64,000 bases of DNA from Arthrobacter bussei (GCF_009377195.2 NZ_VJXX01000001.1:1240001-1304000); one strand, 5' to 3'; counted from the stretch's first letter, positions 9,763-19,009 are shown. Program-made: numbers and translations. Notes: generated by a model from the letters alone, not told the origin.

Positions 9763-11832
9763 TCAGGAAGCGGAGACCCGCGGCGAGCCCTCCGCCTCGA
9801 CGAAGGGGATGCCCTCGGGCAGTTGAGCGGCCGTACCCGGCAGGCTGACGGTGAACTCCGCACCGCCCTCCTCGACGTTCCGGACGACGATCGATCCGCC
9901 GTGGCTCTCCGCGATACGCCGGCAGATCGCGAGCCCCAGCCCCGTCCCCGACGCCTGGCTGAGCCCGTTCTCGGACCGGTGGAACTCCTCGAAGACGCGG
10001 TCGAGGTCCGCGTCCGGGACACCTATGCCGTTGTCCCGGACGTGCACGAGGGTGCGGCCGGACGCCGGTTCGGACGCCGTCGTCACCGTCACCTCGCCCG
10101 TCCCGTCGGTCCGGCCGTACTTCATCGCATTGCCCACCAGGTTCTCCATGAGCTGGAGGAACAGCCGCTCGTCGGCGTAGACAGCGTGCGGAGCCTCGAC
10201 GTGGAAGGACACCTCGGGCAGCTGGGTTCCCGGGAGCGCCGTCCGGAGGTCGATGATCCCCTCCACCATCCGGCCCACGTCGATCCGTGAGGCGGTGAGG
10301 CGCTCCTCCTTGGCGAGGCTGTAGGCGAGCAGGTTCCGGATGAGAGTCCGCATCCGCAGGCTCGCCTGCTGCAGCCGCTCGATGCTGGCCTGGCGTTCGT
10401 CCGCGGGAAGGTCCGGATCCTCGAGGAGTTCCAGCCAGCCGTCGAACACGGTCAGCGGCGTGAGGAGATCGTGCGCCACCACGGACGCGAACCGCCCGAG
10501 ATCCCGCTCGTACAGGCGCTCGTGCGTGACGTTGCGCAGCACGACGACGGCGCCGCCCTCGCCCGGCAGCGGCATCGCGTCGACGGACAGGTGCATCACC
10601 TCACCCGAGCAGTGCGTGAGATCGAGGTCCATCCGCTCGGTCACGATGCCCTGGAGTGCCAGGGTCAGCGGGTTGGCGTCGTCGTCGAGCTGCTGCCCGT
10701 CCGGCGTCGTGACCGTGTAGTCGCGCCGCCACACCTCGCCCGGGCGCGCGGTCCCGGCACCGAGCCACCGCTCGCTCGTCGCGTTCTGGAAGATCAGGCG
10801 CTTGTCCGCGCCGGCCACCAGGACGCCGTCGTTCATCCGGCCGATCACGAGGTCGCGCAGATCGGCGGCGGCCTTCGCCTCGGCATTGGCCCGGTACAGA
10901 CGGGAGATGAGGCGGCGCCGCTCGTCCATGCTCAGTGCCAGCACGGCGGAGAGGGAGAAGGCGATGAACATGAAGGACTGCGCGACGTATGCGGCGATAC
11001 CGGGGTCCAGGTCCTGGAAGGGCCCTCGGCGCTCGAGCGTGAAGAAGACGAGGAAGGCGCCGCTGACCAGGCCATGGAGCATGGCCCAGCCCGAACGGAG
11101 GCGAAGTCCGGCCCACATGTGCGCCGGGATGGTGGTGTAGGCGATGGGCAGCGCCGTCCCGGCCCCGAAGGTCGCGACGTAGAGGACCACGGAGACGACG
11201 GCGAGCATCGCGTACTCGGCACGGCGGGCGGACGGGAGCGAGGGAGGTGTCTGGCCCGCCGCCCTGGCCCTGATGCTCGAGGCGATCACGACGCCGAGCG
11301 ACCCGATCCCTGTGAGCGAGACGCCGTGGCGGACGAGCCACGGGACGAAGGCGGACAGGGGATCGGCGGATCCGTCGATCGCGCTGCCCACGACGATCGC
11401 CAGGGCGCCGACGGAGCAGGCTGCGATCGCGATGGATCCGAGGCGGAGGTAATCCCCCACGGTCCGGATCTCGAGTCCGGGGATGAATCGGCGGAACAGG
11501 GCTACGGCGACGGCCGTCTGCGCGATGCTGCCGACAGCCACGGCGAAGCCGAGCGACGGGCTGAGACCCGTGGCGAGATTGACCGCGGCGAGGATCGGGA
11601 AGGCGCCGATCAGGGAGACGGTGAAGTCCACCCGGGACCGCGATGCCCAGAGGCTCCACAGGAACGCGATACCGGCAGCAGGCCAGACCAGGGCGAGGCC
11701 CGAGGACTCGAGGTTCGTGCTGCGGCCGAAGACTGCGGCCGCAGCCAGCACCAGACCGAACAGGAGATGCAGGGTCGTCGGCGACAGCGCTGCCAGCCGT
11801 CCCGCGACCCCGTGCATCCGCCCCTCGCTCAT
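9763..11832 (-). CDS. MASE1-domain sensor histidine kinase
   Basis: A 689-residue membrane sensor kinase. The first 300 residues hold about eight hydrophobic segments of MASE1 type (LALVWPAAGIAFLWSLW and following). A PAS-like domain follows (DLVIGRMNDGVLVAGADKRLI), then the H-box VVAHDLLTPLTVF with the phosphoacceptor His, the N-box MENLVGNAMKYG, the G1 box VRDNGIGVPD and the G2 box GTGLGLAICRR. The kinase would autophosphorylate in response to an unknown membrane or intracellular cue. No response regulator gene is adjacent, so it is an orphan. The start is uncertain: another in-frame ATG five codons downstream has GAGGGG just before it. Confidence 0.88.
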   Translation of the reverse strand: MSEGRMHGVAGRLAALSPTTLHLLFGLVLAAAAVFGRSTNLESSGLALVWPAAGIAFLWSLWASRSRVDFTVSLIGAFPILAAVNLATGLSPSLGFAVAVGSIAQTAVAVALFRRFIPGLEIRTVGDYLRLGSIAIAACSVGALAIVVGSAIDGSADPLSAFVPWLVRHGVSLTGIGSLGVVIASSIRARAAGQTPPSLPSARRAEYAMLAVVSVVLYVATFGAGTALPIAYTTIPAHMWAGLRLRSGWAMLHGLVSGAFLVFFTLERRGPFQDLDPGIAAYVAQSFMFIAFSLSAVLALSMDERRRLISRLYRANAEAKAAADLRDLVIGRMNDGVLVAGADKRLIFQNATSERWLGAGTARPGEVWRRDYTVTTPDGQQLDDDANPLTLALQGIVTERMDLDLTHCSGEVMHLSVDAMPLPGEGGAVVVLRNVTHERLYERDLGRFASVVAHDLLTPLTVFDGWLELLEDPDLPADERQASIERLQQASLRMRTLIRNLLAYSLAKEERLTASRIDVGRMVEGIIDLRTALPGTQLPEVSFHVEAPHAVYADERLFLQLMENLVGNAMKYGRTDGTGEVTVTTASEPASGRTLVHVRDNGIGVPDADLDRVFEEFHRSENGLSQASGTGLGLAICRRIAESHGGSIVVRNVEEGGAEFTVSLPGTAAQLPEGIPFVEAEGSPRVSAS

Positions 11833-11970
11833 CCCACTACCCGTCCGAAGAATTGCCGTCCGCCCTCTGAGCAGGGCCGCCGTGGACCTCAGCTTACTGG
11901 CTGGTCGTCCCGGCCGGTGTCCGCCGTGGGGTTCCCCGCGGGTCGAGGGCTGCACAGGGCCTCGGCGTGG

Positions 11971-12046
11971 CGCGGAGTGGCGCGGAGTGGCCCGGCGTGG
12001 CCCCGGGCGGCCTCGGGGCGGCTCCGGATCGGCGCCGGATCGGCGC
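11971..12046. repeat. Short tandem repeats in the 300-bp gap upstream of the histidine kinase
   Basis: The stretch from 11833 to 12139 has no convincing gene. It contains CGCGGAGTGG twice in tandem (11971-11990) and CGGATCGGCGC twice in tandem (12025-12046), in an extremely GC-rich background. The repeats look like simple slippage products; promoters for the histidine kinase must lie near 11840-11960, but I could not identify one. Confidence 0.5.
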
Positions 12047-12066
12047 CGCCCACAACGGCCCGACGG

Positions 12067-12106
12067 CGGACAGGGCGAGCCACCGGTCGATGGCTCGCCC
12101 TGTCCG
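12067..12106 (-). terminator. Hairpin terminator after the alcohol dehydrogenase gene
   Basis: CGGACAGGGCGAGCCA (12067-12082) pairs exactly with 12091-12106 across an 8-base loop, giving a 16-bp GC-rich stem 33 bases beyond the stop of the alcohol dehydrogenase gene. It lacks a long T-run, as is common for actinobacterial terminators. Confidence 0.75.
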
Positions 12107-12139
12107 GGAATGCGGCCGGAGCCTGCCCGATCCCGGACC

Positions 12140-13192
12140 CTAGCCCGCCTGGGCCAGCGTGGCCGTGTCGATGACGAAGCGGTAGCGGACGTCCGAGGAC
12201 AGGACGCGCTCGTAGGCCTCGTTGATGGCTTCGGCCGAGATCACCTCGACCTCGGGGGCGATGCCGTGCTCCGCGCAGAAATCCAGCATCTCCTGGGTCT
12301 CGCGGATGCCGCCGATCCCCGATCCGGCGAACGAGCGACGCTGGTTGAACAGCGTGAACACGTGCAGGGGCAGGGCGTCGGCGGGAGCTCCGACGTTGAC
12401 CATGGTGCCGTTGAGGCGCAGGAGTGAGAGGTAGGCGTCGAGGTCGATCTTCGCGCTCACCGTGTTGATGATGAGGTCGAAGCTCATGGCCAGCTTCTCG
12501 AAGGTCTCCGGGTCGCTCGTCGCGAAGTAGTCGGTGGCTCCGAAGCGCTTGCCGTCCTCCTGCTTGCTGAGGCTCTGCGACAGGACGGTCACCTCGGCGC
12601 CCATGGCGTGGGCGATCTTCACGGCCATGTGGCCGAGGCCACCGAGTCCGACGACGGCGACCTTCGTGCCGGGACCGGCGTTCCAGTGGTTCAGCGGCGA
12701 GTAGGTGGTGATGCCGGCGCACAGGAGCGGGGCCGCAGCCTCGTAGGGGATGCTCTCGGGGACCGAGAGCACGAAGTTCTCGACGACCACGACGTGCGTG
12801 GAGTAGCCGCCCTGCGTGATGGTGCCGTCGCGGTCCTTCGCGCCGTAGGTGCCGACGTTCCCCTTGAGGCAGTACTGCTCCTCACCCTCGGCGCAGTTGG
12901 CGCACTCACCGCAGGAGTTCACCATGCAGCCGACGCCGACGCGGTCGCCGACCTGGTGGCGCGTGACCTCGGAGCCGACCTCCTCGACCACACCGACGAT
13001 CTCGTGACCGACGGTCAGCGGGTACTGCTGGGGCCCCCACTCCCCCCGCACGGTATGGATGTCCGAGTGGCAGATCCCGGCGTAGGCGATCTTGATGAGG
13101 ACGTCCCTGGCACCGACGTCGCGGCGTTCGATGGTGGTGGGGACGAGCGGATCCGTGGCGGACGGCGCTGCGTAGGCGTGGACTGTGGTCAT
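12140..13192 (-). CDS. NAD(P)-dependent zinc alcohol dehydrogenase (YahK/CAD-like)
   Basis: A 350-residue medium-chain dehydrogenase. The catalytic zinc site is visible as CHSDIH and [12 protein letters not shown], and the structural zinc site as [15 protein letters not shown]. The Rossmann motif is [20 protein letters not shown]. The sequence [20 protein letters not shown] resembles the YahK/AdhC/cinnamyl-alcohol-dehydrogenase-like branch, which reduces a broad range of aldehydes with NADPH. It is transcribed alone, ending at a strong hairpin, with an XRE regulator gene upstream on the same strand across a 100-bp gap. Confidence 0.92.
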   Translation of the reverse strand: MTTVHAYAAPSATDPLVPTTIERRDVGARDVLIKIAYAGICHSDIHTVRGEWGPQQYPLTVGHEIVGVVEEVGSEVTRHQVGDRVGVGCMVNSCGECANCAEGEEQYCLKGNVGTYGAKDRDGTITQGGYSTHVVVVENFVLSVPESIPYEAAAPLLCAGITTYSPLNHWNAGPGTKVAVVGLGGLGHMAVKIAHAMGAEVTVLSQSLSKQEDGKRFGATDYFATSDPETFEKLAMSFDLIINTVSAKIDLDAYLSLLRLNGTMVNVGAPADALPLHVFTLFNQRRSFAGSGIGGIRETQEMLDFCAEHGIAPEVEVISAEAINEAYERVLSSDVRYRFVIDTATLAQAG

Positions 13193-13293
13193 GGGTTCCT
13201 CCTGGAGGATGTCGGAACGGCAGGCGGGACCGCCTGCCGTGGATCTGGTGGTGCGGGCTGCCCGACCCGGGACACGGGACGGGGCCGCTGGGT

Positions 13294-14289
13294 CTAGCCG
13301 CCCTCGGGCCCGGAACGGCGCGGAGGACGTCCGACGGCGCCCGGCACGGACCGCGACCCGCTGGTGCGCACGCCGTCGTCGGGCAGCACCTCCGCCGTCG
13401 GGCCGCCGGAGCTGTCATCGACCGGGGCGGGGACGGCGCCGGGACGATCGTGCGCGCTCCAGCTGGCGAGGAGCGCCAGGGCATCCGACGACGGCGAGCC
13501 GGGTTCGGCCGTGTAGGCGAAGAGGGTGAGATGCGGGTCCGCGGCGAGCTGCAGGCCCTCGAAGGTGAGGGTGAGCTCACCCACGACCGGGTGCCGGAAG
13601 GTCTTCGAACCCGTGGTGTGGAGGTGGACGTTGTGGGCTGCCCAGCGCACGCGGAAGGTATCGCTCCGCGTGGCCAGCTCGCCGATCAGGGTGGTCAGTT
13701 CGCGGTCCTGCGGGTTGCGTCCGGCTTCGAGCCGGAGCAGGGCGACGCAGTCGTCGGCCGCCCGCTCCCAGTTGCCGAGGAAGTCCCTGGACCGCGGGTC
13801 GAGGAAGGTGGCGCGGGCGTAGTTGACGGGGCCCCGGGCGCCGTCGGACAGCGGCGCGTAGAGCGCGCGGCCCAGGTGGTTCGCGGCGAGGAGGTCCAGC
13901 CTGCCGTTCTGCACCACTGCCGGAGCGCCCACCATCGCGTCAAGCAGGCGCTGCACGCTCGGGCGGACCCGGCGCGACGCCGGCTGACGGCGAGCGCGCA
14001 CCTCCGTGGTGCCGGATCGGGCGAGATGGTAGAGGTGGGTGCGTTCCGTGTCGTCGAGCTGCAGTGCGGCACAGAGGGACTCGAGGACGCCGTCGGACAC
14101 GCCGGACAGGTTGCCGCGCTCGAGGCGGACGTAGTAGTCGACGCTGACGCCGGCGAGCATCGCCACCTCCTCGCGGCGGAGCCCGGGCACCCGGCGGTTG
14201 GTACCGAACGCGGCCAGGCCGGCCTGGCCCGGCGTGATGCGGGCGCGCCTCGACGTCAGGAAGTCCTGGATGTCGCTCTGGTTGCTCAC
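13294..14289 (-). CDS. XRE-family transcriptional regulator with MmyB-like ligand-binding domain
   Basis: A 331-residue DNA-binding regulator. The N-terminal helix-turn-helix is [12 protein letters not shown]...[26 protein letters not shown], the typical start of MmyB-type XRE regulators, and the remainder ([49 protein letters not shown]) is the MmyB-like PAS-related domain. Such regulators often control a neighbouring oxidoreductase gene, here perhaps the alcohol dehydrogenase just downstream; that link is inferred. The start is a GTG directly abutting GGAGGG, an unusually short spacing, so a slightly different start is possible. The C-terminal 40 residues are low-complexity and Pro/Gly-rich. 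Confidence 0.88.
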   Translation of the reverse strand: MSNQSDIQDFLTSRRARITPGQAGLAAFGTNRRVPGLRREEVAMLAGVSVDYYVRLERGNLSGVSDGVLESLCAALQLDDTERTHLYHLARSGTTEVRARRQPASRRVRPSVQRLLDAMVGAPAVVQNGRLDLLAANHLGRALYAPLSDGARGPVNYARATFLDPRSRDFLGNWERAADDCVALLRLEAGRNPQDRELTTLIGELATRSDTFRVRWAAHNVHLHTTGSKTFRHPVVGELTLTFEGLQLAADPHLTLFAYTAEPGSPSSDALALLASWSAHDRPGAVPAPVDDSSGGPTAEVLPDDGVRTSGSRSVPGAVGRPPRRSGPEGG

Positions 14290-14400
14290 CCCTCCACGGT
14301 AGGTGGGATCGGACCGGCGTGGGAGGCCCTGCTGGTACCTGCACGGACAGGACCCCGTTCGCGGTCTGGTCGGCGCGGTCCTCGCCCGGCAGGATCCCCG

Positions 14401-15162
14401 TCAATCCCCCTGCGCCGGACCCGCTCCGCGGGCCAACCACGCACGCGCCTCTGCGGCCGTCGGGAAGAACCGCGTGGGGTACGGCGGATTGTGCAGCTGC
14501 TTGTAGTAGGCGGCGATCACGCGGTCTCCCTCGACGCCGACGATCGCGAGCGCTGCCACGCCGAGCCGGTGGGCGAACACCTCGAGGGCGCCCGGCGTCA
14601 GCGAGACCATGTTGTTGTTCAGGGCGAGCATCGGGGTACGTCCCTCGGGCGCGAGCGCCACGACAGCCGAGACCAGCGACTCCGCCGTGCACGTACTCAC
14701 GCTGGTGCCGCGGTCCCACTCCACCACGATCACGCCCTCGTCGAACCGGACCAGGTAGGGCTCCGGCTCTTCCGCAGGACGGCTGGTGGGCTCGCCGACG
14801 TCGGCACGGCCGGTCAGCCAGGCGAGCGCGTCGGGCTCGTTCGTGAAGTACCTGCTGGGGGTGACGGACCGGTAGTTGAACGCCGTGAGGACCTTGCCCA
14901 CCTCGTCCACGCCGACCACGCCCGTGCGCAGCGAGCACGTGTCCTCGATCAGGAGGTGCCGGGCCTCCAGGGTGATGGCCTCCACGAGGCCGATCGTGAC
15001 CAGCAGCGGCCTCTTGCCCCGCGGCGAGGCCGCCCTCACCGCGGCCATCGTCGCGTGGACGTCGTCGGCCTCGATGGTCACTCCCGCGGCCCAGGCCAGG
15101 CGGAGCACGGCGCCGTCGTCGGTCAGGGTGAATCGAGACTGCTCCCCAGCGTCCCCCGTCAT
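14401..15162 (-). CDS. Tandem STAS/SpoIIAA-like (DUF7793-type) protein
   Basis: A 253-residue soluble protein made of two homologous halves of about 110 residues. Repeat one runs from VLRLAWAAGVTIEADDVHAT to FTNEPDALAWL and repeat two from VIVVEWDRGTSVSTCTAESL to FPTAAEARAWL; both contain a matching RxP(L/M)L core and end in a (T/P)-x-x-A-x-AWL helix. This resembles the STAS/SEC14-like proteins of Micrococcaceae (DUF7793), which usually have a single domain. No enzyme motif is visible, and the family's function is unknown, though the fold suggests anti-anti-sigma-like or ligand binding. It is a single gene, divergent from the flavoprotein gene at 15313. Confidence 0.65.
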   Translation of the reverse strand: MTGDAGEQSRFTLTDDGAVLRLAWAAGVTIEADDVHATMAAVRAASPRGKRPLLVTIGLVEAITLEARHLLIEDTCSLRTGVVGVDEVGKVLTAFNYRSVTPSRYFTNEPDALAWLTGRADVGEPTSRPAEEPEPYLVRFDEGVIVVEWDRGTSVSTCTAESLVSAVVALAPEGRTPMLALNNNMVSLTPGALEVFAHRLGVAALAIVGVEGDRVIAAYYKQLHNPPYPTRFFPTAAEARAWLARGAGPAQGD

Positions 15163-15312
15163 GCACGTCCTTCGTCGATCCTAGGCTTCGATCCTAGGGG
15201 CCACAGCCCGTGGGCGACACTCCCCCCGGCAACCGGCGGCGCGTTGTATCCCGGTCCGGATCCGGTGGAGGATGGGGGCAGCCACCCGTGCACGGACCGA
15301 AGGAGCTGTTCC

Positions 15313-16683
15313 ATGGAGTACACGTTCGATGTCCTCGTGATCGGTGGTGGACCCGCCGGTATGGCCGCGGCCACCCGCGCCGCGGAACTCGGGGCGCGCA
15401 CCGCCGTCGTCGAGCGGTCCGCCCTGGGCGGTACGTGCGTGAACTCGGGCTGCGTCCCCACCCGCGTCCTGGCGAAGACCGCCCGCCTGTTCCGCGAGGT
15501 GAGGACGGCCTACGACTACGGGATCGTCGTGGACGAACCCTCGGTGGACTGGGACAAGACCGTGCAGCGCGTCCGGGCCACGGTCGCCCGGGTCCTCGAG
15601 GCCAAGGGATACGGCCCCACGATGGAGCGCCTCGGCATCGAGCTGATCGAGGGCGACGCCGAACTCACCGGCGAGCACACCGTCCTCGTCGACGGCAGGG
15701 AGGTCACGGCGGCATCGATCATCCTGTGCATCGGCGGCAGCGGGCGCCGGCTACCCATCGAGGGTGCCGAGTTCGCCGTCCTACCCCACGAGGTCCTGGG
15801 CCTGGAGAGCCTCCCCGGCTCTGTGGCCATCATCGGCGGTGGTCACACCGGCGCGCAGATGACCACCATCTTCGACGCCATGGGATCCGACGTCCTCCTG
15901 CTCGACCTCGCTCCACGCATCCTCATGACGGAGGACGAGGACGTCGCTGCAGCGGTCACCGCCAGCTTCACCGGCAAGGGGGTGCAGGTGGCGACGGGCA
16001 TCGGCGGCATCGACAGCATCAGCCGGAACGGCGCGCAGCTCACCCTGACCTGGAAGCGCGACGGCGAACAGCAGTCACGCGACGTCGACGCCGTCATCAT
16101 GGCCGCGGGCTGGCCGGCCAACCTGCCGGGACTCGGGCTGGAGGCGGCGGGCGTGCAGACCTCGCGCTCCTTCATCCCGGTGGACGGCTACCTCCGGTCC
16201 AACGTGCCCCACATCTTCGTCGCCGGCGACGCGAACGGCAGCAGCATGCTCGTGCAGGCCGCGGTCTTCGAGGGCGAGACGGCTGCGGAGAATGCCGTCC
16301 TCGGTGCCACGCGGACCACGCCCCACCACCTCCTGCCCGAAGGCGGCTTCACCGATCCGGACTACGCGGGCGTGGGCCTCACCGAGGCCAAGGCCCGCGA
16401 GCGCGACGCCGAGTGCCATGCCGTGACGGTGCCCTACGCCGTGGTGGAGCGTCCCATCATCGACGACCGGGAGCAGGGCTTCCTGAAGCTGGTGGTCGAT
16501 CGCCGGCGCGAACTGATCCTGGGCGCACACGCGGTCGGCGAGAACGCCGTCGAGGTGATCACGGCCGTCGCCTCCGCCATGGCGGGCGGAACCGATCTCG
16601 CGACCCTCGCCCGCGTGAAGTTCGCCTACCCGACCTACAGTGCGGTGATCGGGCACGCGGCACGGGCTGCCCTCCGCGGCTGA
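15313..16683 (+). CDS. FAD-dependent pyridine nucleotide-disulfide oxidoreductase (dihydrolipoamide dehydrogenase/mercuric reductase-like)
   Basis: A 456-residue flavoprotein of the class I disulfide reductase family. The FAD motif is VIGGGPAGMAAATRAAELG, the redox-active pair is GGTCVNSGCVPTR, the NAD(P)H motif is AIIGGGHTGAQMTTIFDAMG and the C-terminal dimerisation domain includes VKFAYPTYSAVIGHAARAAL. In lipoamide dehydrogenases the partner His sits in an HxHPT segment; here the same place reads AYPTYS, so the usual catalytic His-Glu pair is absent and lipoamide may not be the substrate. AGGAG lies 7 bases before the ATG. It is alone on its strand. Confidence 0.88.
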   Translation: MEYTFDVLVIGGGPAGMAAATRAAELGARTAVVERSALGGTCVNSGCVPTRVLAKTARLFREVRTAYDYGIVVDEPSVDWDKTVQRVRATVARVLEAKGYGPTMERLGIELIEGDAELTGEHTVLVDGREVTAASIILCIGGSGRRLPIEGAEFAVLPHEVLGLESLPGSVAIIGGGHTGAQMTTIFDAMGSDVLLLDLAPRILMTEDEDVAAAVTASFTGKGVQVATGIGGIDSISRNGAQLTLTWKRDGEQQSRDVDAVIMAAGWPANLPGLGLEAAGVQTSRSFIPVDGYLRSNVPHIFVAGDANGSSMLVQAAVFEGETAAENAVLGATRTTPHHLLPEGGFTDPDYAGVGLTEAKARERDAECHAVTVPYAVVERPIIDDREQGFLKLVVDRRRELILGAHAVGENAVEVITAVASAMAGGTDLATLARVKFAYPTYSAVIGHAARAALRG

Positions 16684-16771
16684 AGCCGTCCGGCCACCGC
16701 GAACCCTCACGGTCGGCGGCAGGCCGGCCTGCAGCCGGTGAGGTTCGATCGCCTGCCGGAGGCCGTGAGCG

Positions 16772-17410
16772 CTAGCGCGGCATCCGGGCGAGGGTCCGGT
16801 ACTGCGGATTCTGCTCGACGAACGCCTGCGCGGAAGGGCACCCCGCCACGACGCTCAGCCGACGCTTGTGCGCATTGAGCATCGCGTGGCGCATGAGGAC
16901 CGGCCCGAGGCCCCGGTCCTCGAAGCCGGGCTTCTCGACCAGGGCCCGGAGCGTGAGCTGTCCGCCGAGCATCGAGTAGCGGATGTAGGCGGCGAGGGAA
17001 CCGTCGAAGTAGAGCTCGAACCGGGAGTTGAATCCCGAGTCCTTGAACACCTCCCGGATCCCGCCGGCCTCGCCACGGGCCGCGATCCGGCGCGAGCGCT
17101 CCTCGATCTCCTCCACTGCCGCCGCGTAGCGCTCGCCCGCCTGCAGGGGCGGATGGTCGGAATCGAGCATCCGGAACATCCTGTTGGCCAGGACGCGGAG
17201 CTCGGCCAGGGGTACGGCGGAGAGATCCGGTGTCTCGAGGGCCGCGCCCATCCACTGTGCTTCGCGCTCCCGCTTGGTGAGAGGCACGTCGGTGGAGGGC
17301 CCGCGATCGGGCGCCGGGATGGTGTCGGTATGGGTGAGACCTGAGACGGAGTGGAGCGATGTGCCACCGGTGGTGCTGGTGACATCGGGAACAGTTGAGG
17401 GCTCTGTCAT
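16772..17410 (-). CDS. GNAT-type N-acetyltransferase-like protein
   Basis: A 212-residue protein with a disordered Thr/Ser/Pro-rich N-terminal third and a C-terminal GNAT-like fold: ELYFDGSLAAYIRYSM as the beta-sheet, EKPGFEDRGLGPVLMRHAML as the acetyl-CoA pyrophosphate loop region (R-x-x-G-x-G/A pattern) and VAGCPSAQAFVEQNPQY as the last helix. This arrangement resembles the short YjdJ/GtcA-type GNATs fused to an N-terminal helical segment. The substrate cannot be predicted. An ATG at 17410 fits the first conserved residues; the frame is open for 20 more codons upstream. It is convergent with the flavoprotein gene. Confidence 0.7.
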   Translation of the reverse strand: MTEPSTVPDVTSTTGGTSLHSVSGLTHTDTIPAPDRGPSTDVPLTKREREAQWMGAALETPDLSAVPLAELRVLANRMFRMLDSDHPPLQAGERYAAAVEEIEERSRRIAARGEAGGIREVFKDSGFNSRFELYFDGSLAAYIRYSMLGGQLTLRALVEKPGFEDRGLGPVLMRHAMLNAHKRRLSVVAGCPSAQAFVEQNPQYRTLARMPR

Positions 17411-17553
17411 GGAGAATCCGATGATGGTCAGGAACCGAAGCCTGCTGCTAGACCGTGGCGTGAGGAACACTAGCCGGTGCCACCCCCACTCCGGCCGGCC
17501 GGTGAGCGCGCAGCGCCGGAAGAACCCGTCATCGCATCACCCCTTGCCGAAGG

Positions 17554-17575
17554 AATAGAAGACGTGTTCTATTAT
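17554..17575 (+). promoter_or_regulatory. Inverted repeat on a TATTAT -10 box (LexA-like)
   Basis: AATAGAA and TTCTATT (17554-17560 and 17567-17573) form a perfect inverted repeat around GACGTG, and TATTAT at 17570-17575 fits a -10 element 37 bases before the ATG at 17612. The core GAAGACGTGTTC differs by one base from the Gram-positive SOS-box pattern GAACRNRYGTTC, so LexA control is possible but not proven. Confidence 0.4.
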
Positions 17576-17611
17576 TCACTCGGAAGAGGACGCACCATCG
17601 GAGGACAGCGG

Positions 17612-17896
17612 ATGACAGCACAGGTGTTCGGTGTGCACCACGGGCACAGGCAGCTCGACGAGCCGGCAGCGGTGCGCTTCACGCCGCAGGGCCGGCCGCT
17701 GGCGCTGCGGTGGCACGGCGGGATCTGGCAGGTCGTCGGTCGGCCGGCGACGGCGGCCGCAGCAGCGCCTTCAGCGACGGGATGGCGTTTCTCCGCCCAG
17801 ACGGGACCGGCTTCGCCCGTCCTGGAGTTCGGCATCACGTTCGACGCGGCGCGGGACGGGTGGCGGCTGGTCAGTGTGGGCGGCGGCTCGGACTGA
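17612..17896 (+). CDS. Small protein, possibly DUF6504-related
   Basis: A 94-residue protein beginning MTAQVFGVHHGHRQLDEPAA, with GGAGG 7 bases before the ATG. The segment GRPLALRWHGGIWQVVG resembles the core of DUF6504 proteins, which in actinobacteria are often encoded beside imuB/dnaE2 translesion genes; no such partner is present here, so the assignment is tentative. The C-terminal half (WRFSAQTGPASPVLEFG, then DGWRLVSVGGG) looks beta-rich. It has its own promoter with a palindromic operator and is convergent with the BASS transporter gene. Confidence 0.6.
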   Translation: MTAQVFGVHHGHRQLDEPAAVRFTPQGRPLALRWHGGIWQVVGRPATAAAAAPSATGWRFSAQTGPASPVLEFGITFDAARDGWRLVSVGGGSD

Positions 17897-17927
17897 CCAC
17901 CCTCCTGACCGGCGGGCGCAGCGGACC

Positions 17928-18908
17928 TCAGGCGGGATCGGCGGCGACGATTGCTGCACGCGCGTCACGCCGACGCCAGTACGCGGCCAGCGCTGCTCCG
18001 GAGACGTTGTGCCAGATGGAGAAGATGGCTGCCGGCAGGGCTGCCTCCGGCGTCAGGTAGGTCCGGGCGAGCCCCGCGGCGAGCCCCGAATTCTGCATCC
18101 CGACCTCGATGGCCGTGGTCCTTCTCGCGGCCGTCGGGAGACCGAACAGCCGTGCGGCCCCGTAACCGAGAGCGAGACCCAGCCCGTTGTGCAGGATGAC
18201 GGCCGCGAGGACCAGGAGCCCGGCGGAGAAGATGATCGACGCGCTGCCGGACACCACGGCGATCACCACCACCGTGATGGCCGCCACCGAGATCCACGGC
18301 AGGGCGGGAAGAAGCCGCTCGACGGCCCGGGGCAGGAAGAATCGAACGGCGAGCCCGACGATCACCGGCACCAGGACGATCTGGAGGATGGACAGGCCGA
18401 TACCTGCTGCATCCACGGGCATGTACCGGCCCGCGAGCCAGAGGGTGAGCAGCGGGGTGAGCAGCGGCGCGAGGATCGTCGAGACCGAGGTCATCGCCAC
18501 CGACAACGCCACATCACCGCGGGCGAGGTAGGAGACGACATTGGAGGCGGTCCCCCCGGGGCAGCAGCCCACGAGGATGACGCCCGCAGCCAACGCCGGC
18601 GGCAACCCGAGAGCCATCGACACCGCCCAGCCGATCGACGGCATGATGACGAACTGAGCCACGACCCCGATCACCACGGGCAGGGGACGCCTGGCGATGA
18701 GGGCGAAGTCGACCGGCCTGAGCGTCAGACCCATGCCGAACATGATGACACCGAGGAGCGGATTCACCAGGGGGCCGAGCCCCGTGAAGGTTTCCGGCGT
18801 GAGCACCGCCACCAATCCGCCGGCGAGGATCAGGAGCGGGAACAGCGTCACGGCGATCCGTGCGCTGCGTTCTTCGGCGGCCTGCGGTGGTCTCGTCATC
18901 CCGGTCAT
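17928..18908 (-). CDS. Bile acid:sodium symporter (BASS) family transporter
   Basis: A 326-residue inner-membrane protein with about ten hydrophobic segments. BASS hallmarks are GMGLTLRPVDFALIARRP, VGCCPGGTASNVVSYLARGD (the discontinuous helix region that binds sodium) and IEVGMQNSGLAAGLA. Bacterial family members import organic acids such as pantoate, pyruvate or bile acids with sodium; the substrate here is unknown. The first ATG abuts AAGG; an ATG three codons later has better spacing, so the start may be 18899. Upstream, a consensus promoter for the divergent gene at 19010 begins within 50 bases. Confidence 0.88.
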   Translation of the reverse strand: MTGMTRPPQAAEERSARIAVTLFPLLILAGGLVAVLTPETFTGLGPLVNPLLGVIMFGMGLTLRPVDFALIARRPLPVVIGVVAQFVIMPSIGWAVSMALGLPPALAAGVILVGCCPGGTASNVVSYLARGDVALSVAMTSVSTILAPLLTPLLTLWLAGRYMPVDAAGIGLSILQIVLVPVIVGLAVRFFLPRAVERLLPALPWISVAAITVVVIAVVSGSASIIFSAGLLVLAAVILHNGLGLALGYGAARLFGLPTAARRTTAIEVGMQNSGLAAGLARTYLTPEAALPAAIFSIWHNVSGAALAAYWRRRDARAAIVAADPA

Positions 18909-18954
18909 CCTTAACGGGATATCACGTGCCGGCCCGTATGACGCACTGCTAAAG

Positions 18955-18983
18955 TTGCCTCACCTGGAAGCCAAGGGTACTTA
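18955..18983 (+). promoter_or_regulatory. Consensus vegetative promoter for the gene at 19010
   Basis: TTGCCT (18955-18960) and TACTTA (18978-18983) are separated by 17 bases, matching the actinobacterial sigma-A pattern. The predicted transcript would begin near 18990 and reach the ATG at 19010 after a short leader. Confidence 0.55.
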
Positions 18984-19009
18984 GTTCCTCACTGACAGCA
19001 GGGAAGACG

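Noticed and set aside
16729-16742. The perfect palindrome GCAGGCCGGCCTGC between convergent genes
   Set aside because: It has no loop and no further stem, so a terminator role is weak; chance is plausible in GC-rich DNA.
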